Shown in pieces: positions 25,730 through 35,096 of a DNA stretch of 64,000 nucleotides. The notes beneath the pieces were generated by a model. That model was not told the DNA's origin. It made no database searches and saw only the letters and a list, made by a program, of their open reading frames with translations. The DNA lies in assembly GCF_030732845.1 (NCBI RefSeq), contig NZ_JASHKA010000003.1, forward strand, positions 248,001-312,000. The letters are read 5' to 3'. Both the position numbers and the translations under genes were made by a program. The stretch is from Roseibium sp. MMSF_3544. GTDB taxonomy: Bacteria > Pseudomonadota > Alphaproteobacteria > Rhizobiales > Stappiaceae. How positions within the stretch are numbered: the first letter of the stretch is position 1; each line of letters opens with the position of its first letter.

Positions 25730-26914
25730 TCACGCCAGGCTCTTGCGCGGATCAAATGCATCGCGCACGGCTTCGCCGATGAAAATGAGGAGGCTGAGCA
25801 TCAGCGAAATCACGAAGAATCCGGTGATGCCGAGCCACGGTGCCTGCAGATTGTTCTTGCCCTGGGCCAGAAGTTCACCAAGGGATGCGGAGCCGGGCGG
25901 AAGCCCGAAGCCCAGGAAGTCGAGTGCCGTCAACGTTGAAATCGAACCGTTCAGAATGAAGGGCATGAAGGTCAGCGTTGCCACCATCGCATTGGGCAGC
26001 AGGTGCCGCCACATGATCACCGGGTTGGAAACGCCCAGCGCGCGAGCGGCGGAGATGTATTCGAAATTGCGCCCTCGAAGAAACTCCGCACGCACCACGC
26101 CCACCAATGCCACCCAGGAAAATGCCAGCAGGATTCCGAACAGGGTCCAGAAGCCCGGAACCAGGAACGAAGACACGATCAGGATCAGGTAGAGCGTTGG
26201 CACAGCCGTCCAGATCTCGATGAAGCGCTGGAACAGAAGATCGACCCAACCGCCGTAATAGCCCTGCACCGCACCGGCTGCAATGCCAATGACAGAAGAC
26301 GCAAGCGTCAGTGCCAGTCCGAACAGCACCGAAATCCGGAAGCCGTAAATGGTCCTGGCCAACACATCGCGGCCCTGGTCGTCAGTGCCGAGCCAGTTCC
26401 AGTTGCCAGCGATGCAGTTCGGATCGTCCGCACCGAGCGGATAGCGCACGCAGCGCTCTTCCTTGGTCATCGACCAGGAGGGAGGCGCGGGCGCAGGCAC
26501 TGGAATGTCATGGTTCACGGTCCGGTAGGAATAGCGGACCGGTGGCCACAGCATCCAGCCGTTTGCCTTGATCTCGTCCTGAATGAAAGGATCACGGTAG
26601 TCGGTCACGGCAAGAAAGCCGCCGAATTTCTCTTCCGGATAGTCGACGAAGACCGGAACGAGCAGCTCGCCCTGATAGGACACCAGGATCGGCCGGTCAT
26701 TTGTGATGAATTCGGCGAGCATTGCCAGGACGAACAGGACAAGAAAGATCCAGAGCGACCAGTATCCGCGCCGGTTCGCCTTGAAATTTGCCAGGCGCCG
26801 TTGATTGATCGGCGTCAGCCGCATTTTCTTCGGCGGGGGCGCGGTTTCTTCGGGAAGCGGATTGTAGACGTCGTAGCCTTCCCGCTCGAGGTCGTTGTCC
26901 AGACGGGTATCCAT
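25730..26914 (-). CDS. yejE: Oligopeptide ABC transporter permease, YejE-like
   Basis: A 394-residue inner-membrane permease. A hydrophilic N-terminus (about 1-45) precedes helix 1, a periplasmic insert typical of YejE (about 70-160), then the DppC-type transport domain with GTDDQGRDVLARTIYGFRIS (about 178-197), the cytoplasmic EAA-like loop EYISAARALGVSNPVIMWRHLLPN, and further helices. It pairs with YejB. It lies three bases after yejB (which ends at 26918) and before yejF. Confidence 0.92.
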   Translation of the reverse strand: MDTRLDNDLEREGYDVYNPLPEETAPPPKKMRLTPINQRRLANFKANRRGYWSLWIFLVLFVLAMLAEFITNDRPILVSYQGELLVPVFVDYPEEKFGGFLAVTDYRDPFIQDEIKANGWMLWPPVRYSYRTVNHDIPVPAPAPPSWSMTKEERCVRYPLGADDPNCIAGNWNWLGTDDQGRDVLARTIYGFRISVLFGLALTLASSVIGIAAGAVQGYYGGWVDLLFQRFIEIWTAVPTLYLILIVSSFLVPGFWTLFGILLAFSWVALVGVVRAEFLRGRNFEYISAARALGVSNPVIMWRHLLPNAMVATLTFMPFILNGSISTLTALDFLGFGLPPGSASLGELLAQGKNNLQAPWLGITGFFVISLMLSLLIFIGEAVRDAFDPRKSLA

Positions 26915-26917
26915 GCC

Positions 26918-28039
26918 TCAGACCTCCCTGCTTTCGAAGTCGATCCGCGGATCGATCCACGTGTAGGTCAGGTCCGAAATCAGATTTACCAGCAATCCCA
27001 TCAGCGAGAAAATGTAGAGGGTCGCAAAGACCACCGCATAGTCCCGGTTGATGACCGACTCAAAGCCGAGCAGACCGAGGCCATCGAGAGAGAAGATTGT
27101 TTCGATCAGGAGGGAACCTGCGAAAAAGGATGAAATGAACGCCCCCGGGAAACCGGCGACCACAATCAGCATGGCGTTGCGGAACACGTGGCCGTAGAGC
27201 ACTTGGCTTTCGGTGAGGCCCTTCGATCGCGCGGTGATCACATATTGCTTTCGAATTTCGTCCAGGAACGAATTCTTTGTCAGCAGCGTCGTTGTCGCAA
27301 ACGCGGAAAGGACCATCGCGGTCAATGGCAGTGCCAGGTGCCAGAAATAGTCGGCGATCCGCGCCGGCCAGGACAGCTCTTCCCAATTGTCCGACACCAG
27401 TCCCCGTAACGGAAAGATGTCCCAGAAGGAACCACCGGCAAACAGAACGATCAACAACACCGCAAACAGGAAGCCGGGAATAGCATAGGCAACGACAATA
27501 ACGCCCGAGGTCCACACATCAAAGCTGGAGCCGTCGGCCACCGCCTTTCGAATTCCAAGCGGAATGGACACCAGATAGGAAATGAGCGTCATCCATAGGC
27601 CGAGGGAGATCGAAACCGGCAGTTTTTCGACAATCAGGTCCATGATCTTGATGTCCCTGAAATAACTCTCGCCGAAATCGAACCGGGCGTAGTTCCACAG
27701 CATGGTCAAGAAGCGTTCGAACGGCGGTTTGTCGAACCCGAACTGGGCTTCCAGCTCCTTGATAAACTCCGGATCGAGGCCCTGGGCGCCGCGATATTTC
27801 GACGTAACGCTGTCTGCCGCCGATCCGCTGCCGCCGGATGCTTCATTGCCCCCACCGGCAAAGTCGCCTCCACCGCCACTGATACGGGACGTGGCGGACA
27901 CGTCAGTTCCCTGGAGCTGCGCGATGACCCGCTCTACCGGGCCGCCCGGTGCAAACTGGATAATGACGAAGTTGATCGCCATGATGCCGACAAGGGTCGG
28001 TATCATCAGCAGCAAACGGCGAAGGATATAGGCGCCCAT
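26918..28039 (-). CDS. yejB: Oligopeptide ABC transporter permease, YejB-like
   Basis: A 373-residue permease with the DppB/YejB layout: N-terminal helix [19 protein letters not shown], a periplasmic loop containing a Gly/Ser-rich low-complexity stretch (about 52-75, with [17 protein letters not shown]), then the transmembrane domain with the permease loop [27 protein letters not shown]. It forms the channel with YejE. The flexible Gly-rich segment is longer than in many homologues. It follows the binding-protein gene by 65 bases, so a small regulatory gap may exist there. Confidence 0.92.
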   Translation of the reverse strand: MGAYILRRLLLMIPTLVGIMAINFVIIQFAPGGPVERVIAQLQGTDVSATSRISGGGGDFAGGGNEASGGSGSAADSVTSKYRGAQGLDPEFIKELEAQFGFDKPPFERFLTMLWNYARFDFGESYFRDIKIMDLIVEKLPVSISLGLWMTLISYLVSIPLGIRKAVADGSSFDVWTSGVIVVAYAIPGFLFAVLLIVLFAGGSFWDIFPLRGLVSDNWEELSWPARIADYFWHLALPLTAMVLSAFATTTLLTKNSFLDEIRKQYVITARSKGLTESQVLYGHVFRNAMLIVVAGFPGAFISSFFAGSLLIETIFSLDGLGLLGFESVINRDYAVVFATLYIFSLMGLLVNLISDLTYTWIDPRIDFESREV

Positions 28040-28104
28040 GGGGTTCGTGCATTCCCTTTTTCTTTGGCCTTCTGACGCGGGCCCTCAGGTGTCACTTTGA
28101 AAGA

Positions 28105-29985
28105 TTAACCCGCTTTGCCGAGTTTTTCCGCCTTTTCCTGGTCTATCCACCAAAGATCTTCCACAGGGAAGAAGTAGCGCGGCGTTTCCTCCGGGTGACC
28201 GAACATGTCCCATACGGCAACATTGTGGACAGGTTTAAACCATTGCGGCACCCAGTAGTGTCCGGACCTCAAGACCCGGTCGAGGGCGCGGGCGGCAATG
28301 TTCATCTCTTCGCGCGTGTCGGCCGCAAGAATCTTGTCCATCAACGCATCGACAACCGGATCGGAGATCCCGGCGATATTGTAGGTGCCGGGCGTCCTGG
28401 CCGCCTCGGAGCCCCAGGAGGTGCGAATGGCTTCGGACAGCGTGGCACCCAACGAATAGCGGCGTGAGCAGATGTCGAAGTCGTAGTCATTCAGACGGGA
28501 CTGATACTGGGCGGGATCGACAAGCCTGAAGCTCGCATCAATCCCAAGCCGTTGAAGGTTCTTGATATAGGGATTGATGATGCGTTCAAAGGCAGGCGAA
28601 TTGTTCAGGAACTCGATTGTGAGCTGTTTGCCATCCGGACCGATCAGCTCGGAGCCTTGCCGTTCGTATCCTGCCTCTTTCAAGAGATCGCTGGCTTCGC
28701 GAAGCAAGGTTCGGTCGAAGCCCGAACCATTGCTCACCGGTTGCTGGTAGGCCGTCTCGAACACGCTGTCCGGAAGCTGGTCGCGATAGGGATCGAGCAA
28801 CGCCAGCTCCGCTTCGGTTGGCATGCCCTCCGCCTTCATTTCGGAATTTTCGAAGAACGATTGTGTCCGTTCGTAAAGCCCGTAGAAGAGGTTCTTGTTC
28901 GACCACTCAAAATCAAACGCGTAACTGAGTGCCCGGCGCATGACAGGGTTCTTGAACTTTTCTAGCCGGGTGTTGATGAACCATCCCTGGGCGCCTGACG
29001 GCCGGCCGTCCGGGAAGTTCTTCTTGACGACCCGTTTGTCCTCGACCGCCGGGAAATTGTATTCCGTCGCCCAGAATTTCGACCGGAATTCCTCGCGATA
29101 GGTCATGTCGCCTTTTTTGAAAGCTTCGAAGGACACCTGAAGATCGCGGTAGAAATCAACGCGAATGACGTCGAAATTCTTCTGCCCTTTCAGGACCGGC
29201 AGATCGTTGCCCCAGTAGTCCTGGATCCGGTGATACTCGATATAGCGTCCGACGGCATGCTTGCCGACCTTGTAGGCACCTGAGGACAGCGGCGCCGTCA
29301 ACGTGCTCTGGCTGAAATCGTAGGCGGTGTAGTACCGCTTGGAAAAAATCGGCAAACCCGCAATCAGCAACGGGAGCTGTCGTGACTGCTCGCCGGTGAA
29401 TTGCAGCGCGACCCGGTATTCGTCAAGAACTTCCGCATCCCGGAGTTCCTGGATGTTCTGGCTGATCTGGGGGTGACCGTCGCCCTTGAGCAGCAACAAC
29501 GAGAAGGCCACGTCCTCTGCGGTCAGCTTGGAGCCGTCGTGGAACCTTGCCTCGGGGCGCAGGTTGAACGTGTAGGTGTTGCCGTCCTCCGACACTTCGA
29601 CGGTTTCGGCCAGCAGCCCGTACATTGCGTCCGGTTCGTCATAGGCACGCACCATCAGCGTGTCGAAGCAGAGCTCCATGCGCGGTGGCGCATCCCCCTT
29701 CAGGATGAACGAATTGAACGTGTTAAAGGTGAGGGAATTCTGGTTGTAGTACCAGTAAGGCGCCTGGAAGATGAAGGTCCCGCCCTTTGGCGCGTCCGGA
29801 TTTGTGTAGTCGAAATGGGTGAAATCCGGCCCGTATTTCAGATCGCCGAAAACTGACAGCCCGTGCTGCGGGCGTCCTGTCGATGCGAAGGCGTTCCCGG
29901 GGACCAGAGGCACAGAGGCCGTCAATGCCGCAGCTCCGGTCAGCTTGAGCAACTGCCGCCGCGATGGGGTGGTGATGACGCTCAT
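28105..29985 (-). CDS. Extracellular peptide-binding protein, Tat-exported
   Basis: A 626-residue family 5 solute-binding protein of the YejA/DppA group. The signal carries a twin-arginine motif (SRRQLLKLTGAAAL, about residues 8-21), so it is probably exported folded through the Tat system. The mature part has VFGDLKYGPDFTHFDYTNPDAPKGG, KLTAEDVAFSLL, and GTYNIAGISDPVVDAL, all typical of long peptide-binding proteins. It overlaps the upstream binding-protein gene by four bases (ATGA), showing translational coupling. It presumably feeds the YejBEF transporter, with a range distinct from the neighbour's. Confidence 0.92.
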   Translation of the reverse strand: MSVITTPSRRQLLKLTGAAALTASVPLVPGNAFASTGRPQHGLSVFGDLKYGPDFTHFDYTNPDAPKGGTFIFQAPYWYYNQNSLTFNTFNSFILKGDAPPRMELCFDTLMVRAYDEPDAMYGLLAETVEVSEDGNTYTFNLRPEARFHDGSKLTAEDVAFSLLLLKGDGHPQISQNIQELRDAEVLDEYRVALQFTGEQSRQLPLLIAGLPIFSKRYYTAYDFSQSTLTAPLSSGAYKVGKHAVGRYIEYHRIQDYWGNDLPVLKGQKNFDVIRVDFYRDLQVSFEAFKKGDMTYREEFRSKFWATEYNFPAVEDKRVVKKNFPDGRPSGAQGWFINTRLEKFKNPVMRRALSYAFDFEWSNKNLFYGLYERTQSFFENSEMKAEGMPTEAELALLDPYRDQLPDSVFETAYQQPVSNGSGFDRTLLREASDLLKEAGYERQGSELIGPDGKQLTIEFLNNSPAFERIINPYIKNLQRLGIDASFRLVDPAQYQSRLNDYDFDICSRRYSLGATLSEAIRTSWGSEAARTPGTYNIAGISDPVVDALMDKILAADTREEMNIAARALDRVLRSGHYWVPQWFKPVHNVAVWDMFGHPEETPRYFFPVEDLWWIDQEKAEKLGKAG

Positions 29986-31859
29986 TGCAGTGCCTTCGTT
30001 TCTTCAGCAAGTTGTTCGTCGTACCACCAGATGGTCGGAAAGCCGGTGCTGAATTCCGGCATCTCCTCCGGATGGGCAAAGCGGTTCCACCGTGCCGTGC
30101 GCGTTTCATCAGTGTAGAATTGCGGGACGACGAAATGGTTCCACAAAAGAACCCTGTCGAGAGCGTGGGTGGCAGCCACGAGTGTTTCGCGGTCTTCTGC
30201 GAAAATGACCTTGTCGATCAGATGGTCGATCGCCGGATCCTTGATGCCCATATAGTTGGCGGAACTTGCATTGTCCGCAGATTCGGATCCCCAGTATTCA
30301 CGCTGTTCGTTGCCAGGCGACAGCGATTGTCCGATCGCCAGTGTCACCGCATCAAAGTCGCGGCTGCGGACGCGATTGATGAATTGCGACACATCGACCA
30401 GGCGCAGAACCGGCTTGATGCCGATGCTTTCAAGGTTCTTGGCGTAAGGCAAAAGCGTGCGTTCGCTTGCCTTGTCCCGGTAGATAAACTCGACTTCAAG
30501 CTGCTCGCCGGTCGCGGAATTTATCATCTTCCGGTCCTTTAGCTCGTAGCCGGCCTTGCGCAGCAGTTTGACCGCCTCGCGCAGGTTTGCACGGACATTT
30601 TGCTGATTGCCGCCGACCGGGTTCTTGAACTCTTCCGTAAAGACTTCGGCAGGGACCTGATCCCTGACTTCCTCCAGGATTTCGAGTTCCTTGCCTTCGG
30701 GCAGCCCTGACGACGCAAGTTCGGTTCCGGCGAAATAGGAACTGATCCGTTTCAAGAGATTGGCAGAGACAATCTCGTTTGTTGTCTCGAAATCGTAAGC
30801 ATAGTTCAGAGCCTGGCGAAGGTCGGGGTTCTGAAACTTGTCCCGGCGCAGGTTCAAGAAAAACCCTTGCATGACACCGGATGATTTGTCGGGGAACACT
30901 TCCCTGACGACGCGGCCGTCTTCGATCGCCGGAAAATTGTAGCGCTTGGCCCATTGGCTCGAGCTGCGCTCCACATGGTAGTCGTACTGATCGCCCTTGA
31001 AGGCTTCAAATTGGACGGAATCGTCCAGAAAAGAGATATACCGTATCTCGTCGAAGTTGCCCGTTCCGACACGTATCGGCAGATCGTTGCCCCAATAGTC
31101 TTCGACGCGCTCATACGTCACATTTCTGTTCGCGGAGAAATTTTTGATGCGGTATTGCCCGGAGCCAAGAGGCGGTTCCAGGGTGCCTCGGGAGATGTCG
31201 CGTTTTTCGCCCTTCTCGTTTGTGCCTTCCCACCAGTGCTTCGGCATTATGTACAATTGGCCCATGATCTTGGGCAATTCGCGATTGCCGGCAGAATCGA
31301 ATGTGAACCTGACGACGTTATCTCCCACGGCTTCGATTTCCGTGACGTTCTGATAGTAGAATTTGCGTTGCGGGTTGAGCTCGATCGATTTTTCGAAGGA
31401 CCAAATGACATCTTCGGCCGTGACTGGTTTGCCATCGTGCCATTTCGCGTTCGGATTGAGACGGTACTCGACCCAGGAATAGTCGTCGGGATACCGGACA
31501 GCGTCTGCAAGTGCACCATACTGGGCGCTGATGTCATCCTCATCCAACGAAGGTTCCATCAGGGCTTCGTAGATGTTCAGAATGCCCGGAGCGACATTGC
31601 CCCTGGGCAGGATGAAGTTAAACGTATCGAAGCCGCCGCGACTTGCGAGCCGAACCGTCCCTCCCTTCGGAGCGTTCGGGTTCACGTAGTCGAAATGTGG
31701 AACGTCGGCGGCGTATCTGGGAGTTCCGTTCAAGGCCGATGCGTGCTGCCACGCGGGCTCTTCAGCGGCTGCTGGACTAAGTGCTGTTCCTGTGAATGAC
31801 AAAACACCCACAAGCGCCGCTGCCGCGGCTGTTCTATTCCACGCAGGCCATACAAACAC
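29982..31859 (-). CDS. yejA: Extracellular peptide-binding protein, YejA-like
   Basis: A 625-residue family 5 solute-binding protein. It starts with a Sec-type signal (about 1-32, ending SPAAAEE) and continues with DVPHFDYVNPNAPKGG, RLNPNAKWHDGKPVTAEDVIWSFEKS and FFLNLRRDKFQNPDLRQALNYAYDFE, matching YejA. It is paralogous to the next gene: both carry FDY(V/T)NP(N/D)APKGG and a similar end. It is the first gene of a five-gene operon yejA, second binding protein, yejB, yejE, yejF. In E. coli YejABEF takes up microcin C; in Sinorhizobium and Brucella the system handles antimicrobial peptides. The start at 31859 is the only good choice. Confidence 0.93.
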   Translation of the reverse strand: MFVWPAWNRTAAAAALVGVLSFTGTALSPAAAEEPAWQHASALNGTPRYAADVPHFDYVNPNAPKGGTVRLASRGGFDTFNFILPRGNVAPGILNIYEALMEPSLDEDDISAQYGALADAVRYPDDYSWVEYRLNPNAKWHDGKPVTAEDVIWSFEKSIELNPQRKFYYQNVTEIEAVGDNVVRFTFDSAGNRELPKIMGQLYIMPKHWWEGTNEKGEKRDISRGTLEPPLGSGQYRIKNFSANRNVTYERVEDYWGNDLPIRVGTGNFDEIRYISFLDDSVQFEAFKGDQYDYHVERSSSQWAKRYNFPAIEDGRVVREVFPDKSSGVMQGFFLNLRRDKFQNPDLRQALNYAYDFETTNEIVSANLLKRISSYFAGTELASSGLPEGKELEILEEVRDQVPAEVFTEEFKNPVGGNQQNVRANLREAVKLLRKAGYELKDRKMINSATGEQLEVEFIYRDKASERTLLPYAKNLESIGIKPVLRLVDVSQFINRVRSRDFDAVTLAIGQSLSPGNEQREYWGSESADNASSANYMGIKDPAIDHLIDKVIFAEDRETLVAATHALDRVLLWNHFVVPQFYTDETRTARWNRFAHPEEMPEFSTGFPTIWWYDEQLAEETKALQ

Positions 31860-31974
31860 TATCGGCTTCTCCGTCCCGTTCCGGTCTCCAAACCCAATTT
31901 ATAGGGTTGATTTGGCGCCAGTGTAGGGATGAGCCGGCCAAACGTCACGCGCTGGTTGCCATTATGACAGAAAT

Positions 31975-33411
31975 TTAACCCGTCTGCGGGAGCTCGCCGT
32001 CGGGAATTCCCTTCTCGGTCTGTTTGGTCTTTGCCTTGTGCGCATACATGCGTCCGTCAGCGACCCTCAGAAGATCATCAATTGTCGTTGCGTCCATCGG
32101 ATAGCTTGCACTGCCAAGGCTGGCGCTGACGTCAATGGATGCGCCTGAGAACTCGAAGGCCTGCGTGACACGTTCAAGCAGACGCCCGACGAAAGCTTCG
32201 CGTTCTCCGTGCCGCATGTTGCCCGGCGTCAGGACAATGAACTCGTCGCCGCCAACCCGCGCCACAGTGTCCGTCTGCCGTATCTGTTTCTGCAGGCGCC
32301 GCCCAACCTCGACAAGAAGTTCATCGCCGACCGAATGGCCGTAATTGTCGTTCACGGGCTTGAAGGCATCGAGATCAACGTAAAATATTTCAAATCCGAC
32401 ACCTGTCCGGTCGCACATGGAGGCAAGCTGGGACATGCGGTCCTCCAGAAGTCTCCTGTTTGCGAGGCCGGTCAGCGGGTCATGCAGCGCCATCGACCGG
32501 ACCTTGAAGATTTCGCTGATCAACAGAAAGGCCATCACCGCGAAGACCAGCGAAATCACGCTGCCGACGAATTGCGTGATCCAGACCTGCCTGCCGTTGC
32601 CCGACCAGCCTGCTTCTGGATATCCCAGCAATTCCCAGTTCAAACCGCCCGGCAAGAGCAGTGGCAAGGAAACATGGTCCAGATCCGCCAGTGCCCGGTC
32701 GCCAAAAAGGATCCTGGAACTGGTTCCGCTTGGCCCCTTGTCGACAAGCGAGATATTGGTGCTGCCCGTCGCGACGCTGATACCTGCCGAGGCCATCAGG
32801 CTTTCTTCATCCAGCAGGAGCGTGGCAACACCCCAATAAGCGCGATCTTCCAGCGGTTGCCCGGCAAAGAGAGCGGGGAAAACCGGGATACGGATCAAGA
32901 GTGCGCGACCGCCCTGAACCAGTTCAAGCGGTCCGGCAATCACGACTTGTCTGGACTGCATGGCCTGTTCGACCGCAGGCCATTGCGAGGCGTTCAAACG
33001 GTAGTCCAGTCCCAGGGCAGCCTGATTGGGTTCCAGCGGATAAACAGCTTGCAGGATGTTTTCCGGTGCCAGGCCAATCGAGCGGATAGAGGGGTTCTTC
33101 TCAATCAAATCGGCCGCTATGTCCCGATAGTCTTCCGGCCGGAAGGGCTGTCCCTCCAACTGCGCAATATAGGCTCTGAACCCCAGACCGTGTGCCACTG
33201 TCCGGCTGATCTCACCTTCAAGCCGTGCCCTTGCTTCGGACAGCTCCATGCTGATGTCTTGCTTGTGCTGCGAAACCAGTTCGTTGCGCACGAGCAACCC
33301 GACGTGCGCAGTGACAGCGATCCCGGAAAGAAAACAAACGATCGCGACAACGGAAGCCACCCAGGCTCCATTGGACCCAAAACCAAGTTTACGCGTCAGC
33401 TGCCTGCCCAT
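31975..33411 (-). CDS. CHASE-domain diguanylate cyclase
   Basis: A 478-residue membrane sensor. Helix 1 (about 16-38) and helix 2 (about 284-306) enclose a periplasmic CHASE domain, with FRAYIAQLEGQPFRPEDYRDIAADLIEKNPSIRSIGLAP near its start. The C-terminal GGDEF domain has an intact active site RVGGDEFIVLTP and an RxxD product-inhibition site (RQTD) placed five residues before it. It makes c-di-GMP and is feedback-limited. The ligand of the CHASE domain is unknown. A palindromic group of ACGT boxes lies 58 bases upstream of the start codon. Confidence 0.9.
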   Translation of the reverse strand: MGRQLTRKLGFGSNGAWVASVVAIVCFLSGIAVTAHVGLLVRNELVSQHKQDISMELSEARARLEGEISRTVAHGLGFRAYIAQLEGQPFRPEDYRDIAADLIEKNPSIRSIGLAPENILQAVYPLEPNQAALGLDYRLNASQWPAVEQAMQSRQVVIAGPLELVQGGRALLIRIPVFPALFAGQPLEDRAYWGVATLLLDEESLMASAGISVATGSTNISLVDKGPSGTSSRILFGDRALADLDHVSLPLLLPGGLNWELLGYPEAGWSGNGRQVWITQFVGSVISLVFAVMAFLLISEIFKVRSMALHDPLTGLANRRLLEDRMSQLASMCDRTGVGFEIFYVDLDAFKPVNDNYGHSVGDELLVEVGRRLQKQIRQTDTVARVGGDEFIVLTPGNMRHGEREAFVGRLLERVTQAFEFSGASIDVSASLGSASYPMDATTIDDLLRVADGRMYAHKAKTKQTEKGIPDGELPQTG

Positions 33412-33468
33412 ACGGCCCCTGCCCGACGTCGGGTCATGGCAGCGAGATCGACGCCATAACCTAGCCCA

Positions 33469-33492
33469 TACGTCACGTTACTACGTTACGTA
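33469..33492. promoter_or_regulatory. Palindromic ACGT boxes upstream of the CHASE-GGDEF gene
   Basis: Four ACGT cores are spaced 1-4-1 and flanked by T and A, giving a near-perfect 24-bp dyad centred at 33480-33481, between the cytochrome terminator and the GGDEF start. It is a candidate operator. The palindrome upstream of sdhC also has ACGT half sites, but the two are not identical. Confidence 0.5.
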
Positions 33493-33518
33493 AACTCTGT
33501 TAATTTTCCATATATTTC

Positions 33519-33549
33519 AAACAAAAAGCCGGGTTGAACACCCGGCTTT
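33519..33549 (-). terminator. Rho-independent terminator of the cytochrome c gene
   Basis: Nine-base arms AAAGCCGGG and CCCGGCTTT with a 7-base loop, then TTTTTGTTTG on the minus strand, 36 bases beyond the stop codon at 33585. Confidence 0.85.
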
Positions 33550-33584
33550 CGTCTCAACCAGCAAAGGCTTTGCGCCTGCCAGCC

Positions 33585-34136
33585 TTACTCTGTCGGCAAC
33601 GGCTTCGGTGAACCGGAATGCTCTCTGAGATAGGCGATCATGTCGGCGCGTTCCTCGGGTCTGCGCAAACCGGCAAAACCCATTGATGTGCCACTGATGT
33701 AACCCTTCGGCGACGCCAGGAAGTTGTCCAGCGACTCGTAGGTCCATTCCGGATTCTCTTCGCCGTAGGTGGTCATCGCGGAGGAATACCGGAAGCCGTC
33801 AAATCCGCCAGGCTTGCGTCCGACGATATCCCAAAGCGCCGGACCAACCTTGTTTGCGCCACCTTCTTCAAATGTGTGACAGGCGGTACACTTTTTGGCG
33901 ACATTTTCTCCAGCCGAGGCAGAGGCTGCCAGCAGGCGTTCGGAAATCGGAACAACGTCCGGCTCCGCTTCCACAGTCGACGTTGCGTCCGGAGCCGACT
34001 CCAGAACGATTTCATAGCCCGGCTTATCGGGAATCGTCGGGTGAAAGATGAGGTCGGAAACAATGCCCACACCCATCGTCAGAATAAGAACCATCAGAAC
34101 CGCACCAGCGGCCTTGTTCAGCGTGAAGGAATCCAT
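33585..34136 (-). CDS. Membrane-anchored cytochrome c (CycM/c552-like)
   Basis: A 183-residue monohaem cytochrome. An uncleaved N-terminal helix (about 9-31, AAGAVLMVLILTMGVGIVSDLI) anchors it to the inner membrane, followed by a flexible acidic linker and the class I cytochrome domain. The haem site is CTACH (Cys83, Cys86, His87) and the distal ligand Met152 lies in GTSMGFAGL. It resembles CycM, which passes electrons from the bc1 complex to the terminal oxidase in rhizobia. The start at 34136 (MDSFTLNK) has GGAG 12 bases upstream; a seven-residue extension is possible. It diverges from kdsB across about 200 bases. Confidence 0.9.
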   Translation of the reverse strand: MDSFTLNKAAGAVLMVLILTMGVGIVSDLIFHPTIPDKPGYEIVLESAPDATSTVEAEPDVVPISERLLAASASAGENVAKKCTACHTFEEGGANKVGPALWDIVGRKPGGFDGFRYSSAMTTYGEENPEWTYESLDNFLASPKGYISGTSMGFAGLRRPEERADMIAYLREHSGSPKPLPTE

Positions 34137-34333
34137 TCTCTCCGGCTCCAAGCTCATACGCGCCCGGGCCCGCGACCGACGCCGCGAACCCTATCAGCTT
34201 TTATAAAGTCGCCGGAACGTACAAATTTTTTGACCTTGCTGTCCATAGCTTTAAAAGGGCAACTGATACGACAAACGGACGCGGCTGGATTTTTTCGCTT
34301 GAAAAACCCCTCGCCGGCCAGATGGAGACCTGA

Positions 34334-35068
34334 TTGACTGCCGCCCTTGTGATCATTCCCGCCCGGCTCGCCGCGACGCGCCTGCCGCGCAAGATTCTCG
34401 TCGACATCTGCGGAAAGCCAATGATCGTGCGGGTTCTGGAGCAGGCTCGACAAGCGGACATCGGTCCGGTCGCGGTTGCTTGTGACGACGAAGAGATCGC
34501 GCAAACCGTGAGGAATTACGGTGGCGAGGCTGTCATGACGCGCACGGATCACGTTTCCGGCTCTGACCGCATCCATGAAGCGGCGGAGCTGCTTGATCCG
34601 GACGGCAAGTTCGATGTCATCCTGAATGTGCAGGGCGATGTGCCGTTGATTGAACCGAAAGCGATTCGCGCCGCCTTCGCCCCGCTTGCTGTTCCCGAGG
34701 TCTCCATCGGTACAATCATGACCGAAATCACGGAGGACGCCTTCCGGCAGGACCCGAGTTTCGTTAAAGCCATCACCACGCCAAACGGGCAGGGCCATCA
34801 CCGCGCGCTTTACTTCACACGGGCAACGGCGCCGACGGGCGACGGCCCGCTCTATCAGCATATCGGCATCTATGCCTATCGCCGGAAGGCATTGACCCGC
34901 TTCGTGTCGCTTGACCCGTCTCCGCTGGAGCGCCGGGAGAAGCTTGAACAGCTTCGCGCCATCGAAGCTGGGATGAGAATCGACGTATCGATCATTGACA
35001 GCGCGCCCATGGACGTGAATACGCCAGACGATCTGGAGCGCGCGCGCCAAGCCTACCAGACCCTTTGA
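34334..35068 (+). CDS. kdsB: 3-deoxy-manno-octulosonate cytidylyltransferase (CMP-KDO synthetase)
   Basis: A 244-residue cytosolic enzyme that activates KDO with CTP for lipopolysaccharide core synthesis. The nucleotide-binding N-terminus IIPARLAATRLPRKIL (about 7-22) and LNVQGDVPLI (about 97-106) are signatures of CMP-KDO synthetase, and RTDHVSGSDRI is also family-specific. The start is TTG at 34334, supported by GGAG six bases upstream, giving the usual length. It begins a three-gene plus-strand run with pheA (28 bases on) and adenosine kinase. Confidence 0.95.
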   Translation: MTAALVIIPARLAATRLPRKILVDICGKPMIVRVLEQARQADIGPVAVACDDEEIAQTVRNYGGEAVMTRTDHVSGSDRIHEAAELLDPDGKFDVILNVQGDVPLIEPKAIRAAFAPLAVPEVSIGTIMTEITEDAFRQDPSFVKAITTPNGQGHHRALYFTRATAPTGDGPLYQHIGIYAYRRKALTRFVSLDPSPLERREKLEQLRAIEAGMRIDVSIIDSAPMDVNTPDDLERARQAYQTL

Positions 35069-35096
35069 ACCAGACTGCCAGAACGCGAAAAGATCC

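Noticed and set aside
24441-26192. 583-residue plus-strand frame opposite yejF and yejE
   Set aside because: Antisense shadow; ABC signature motifs are perfect on the other strand.
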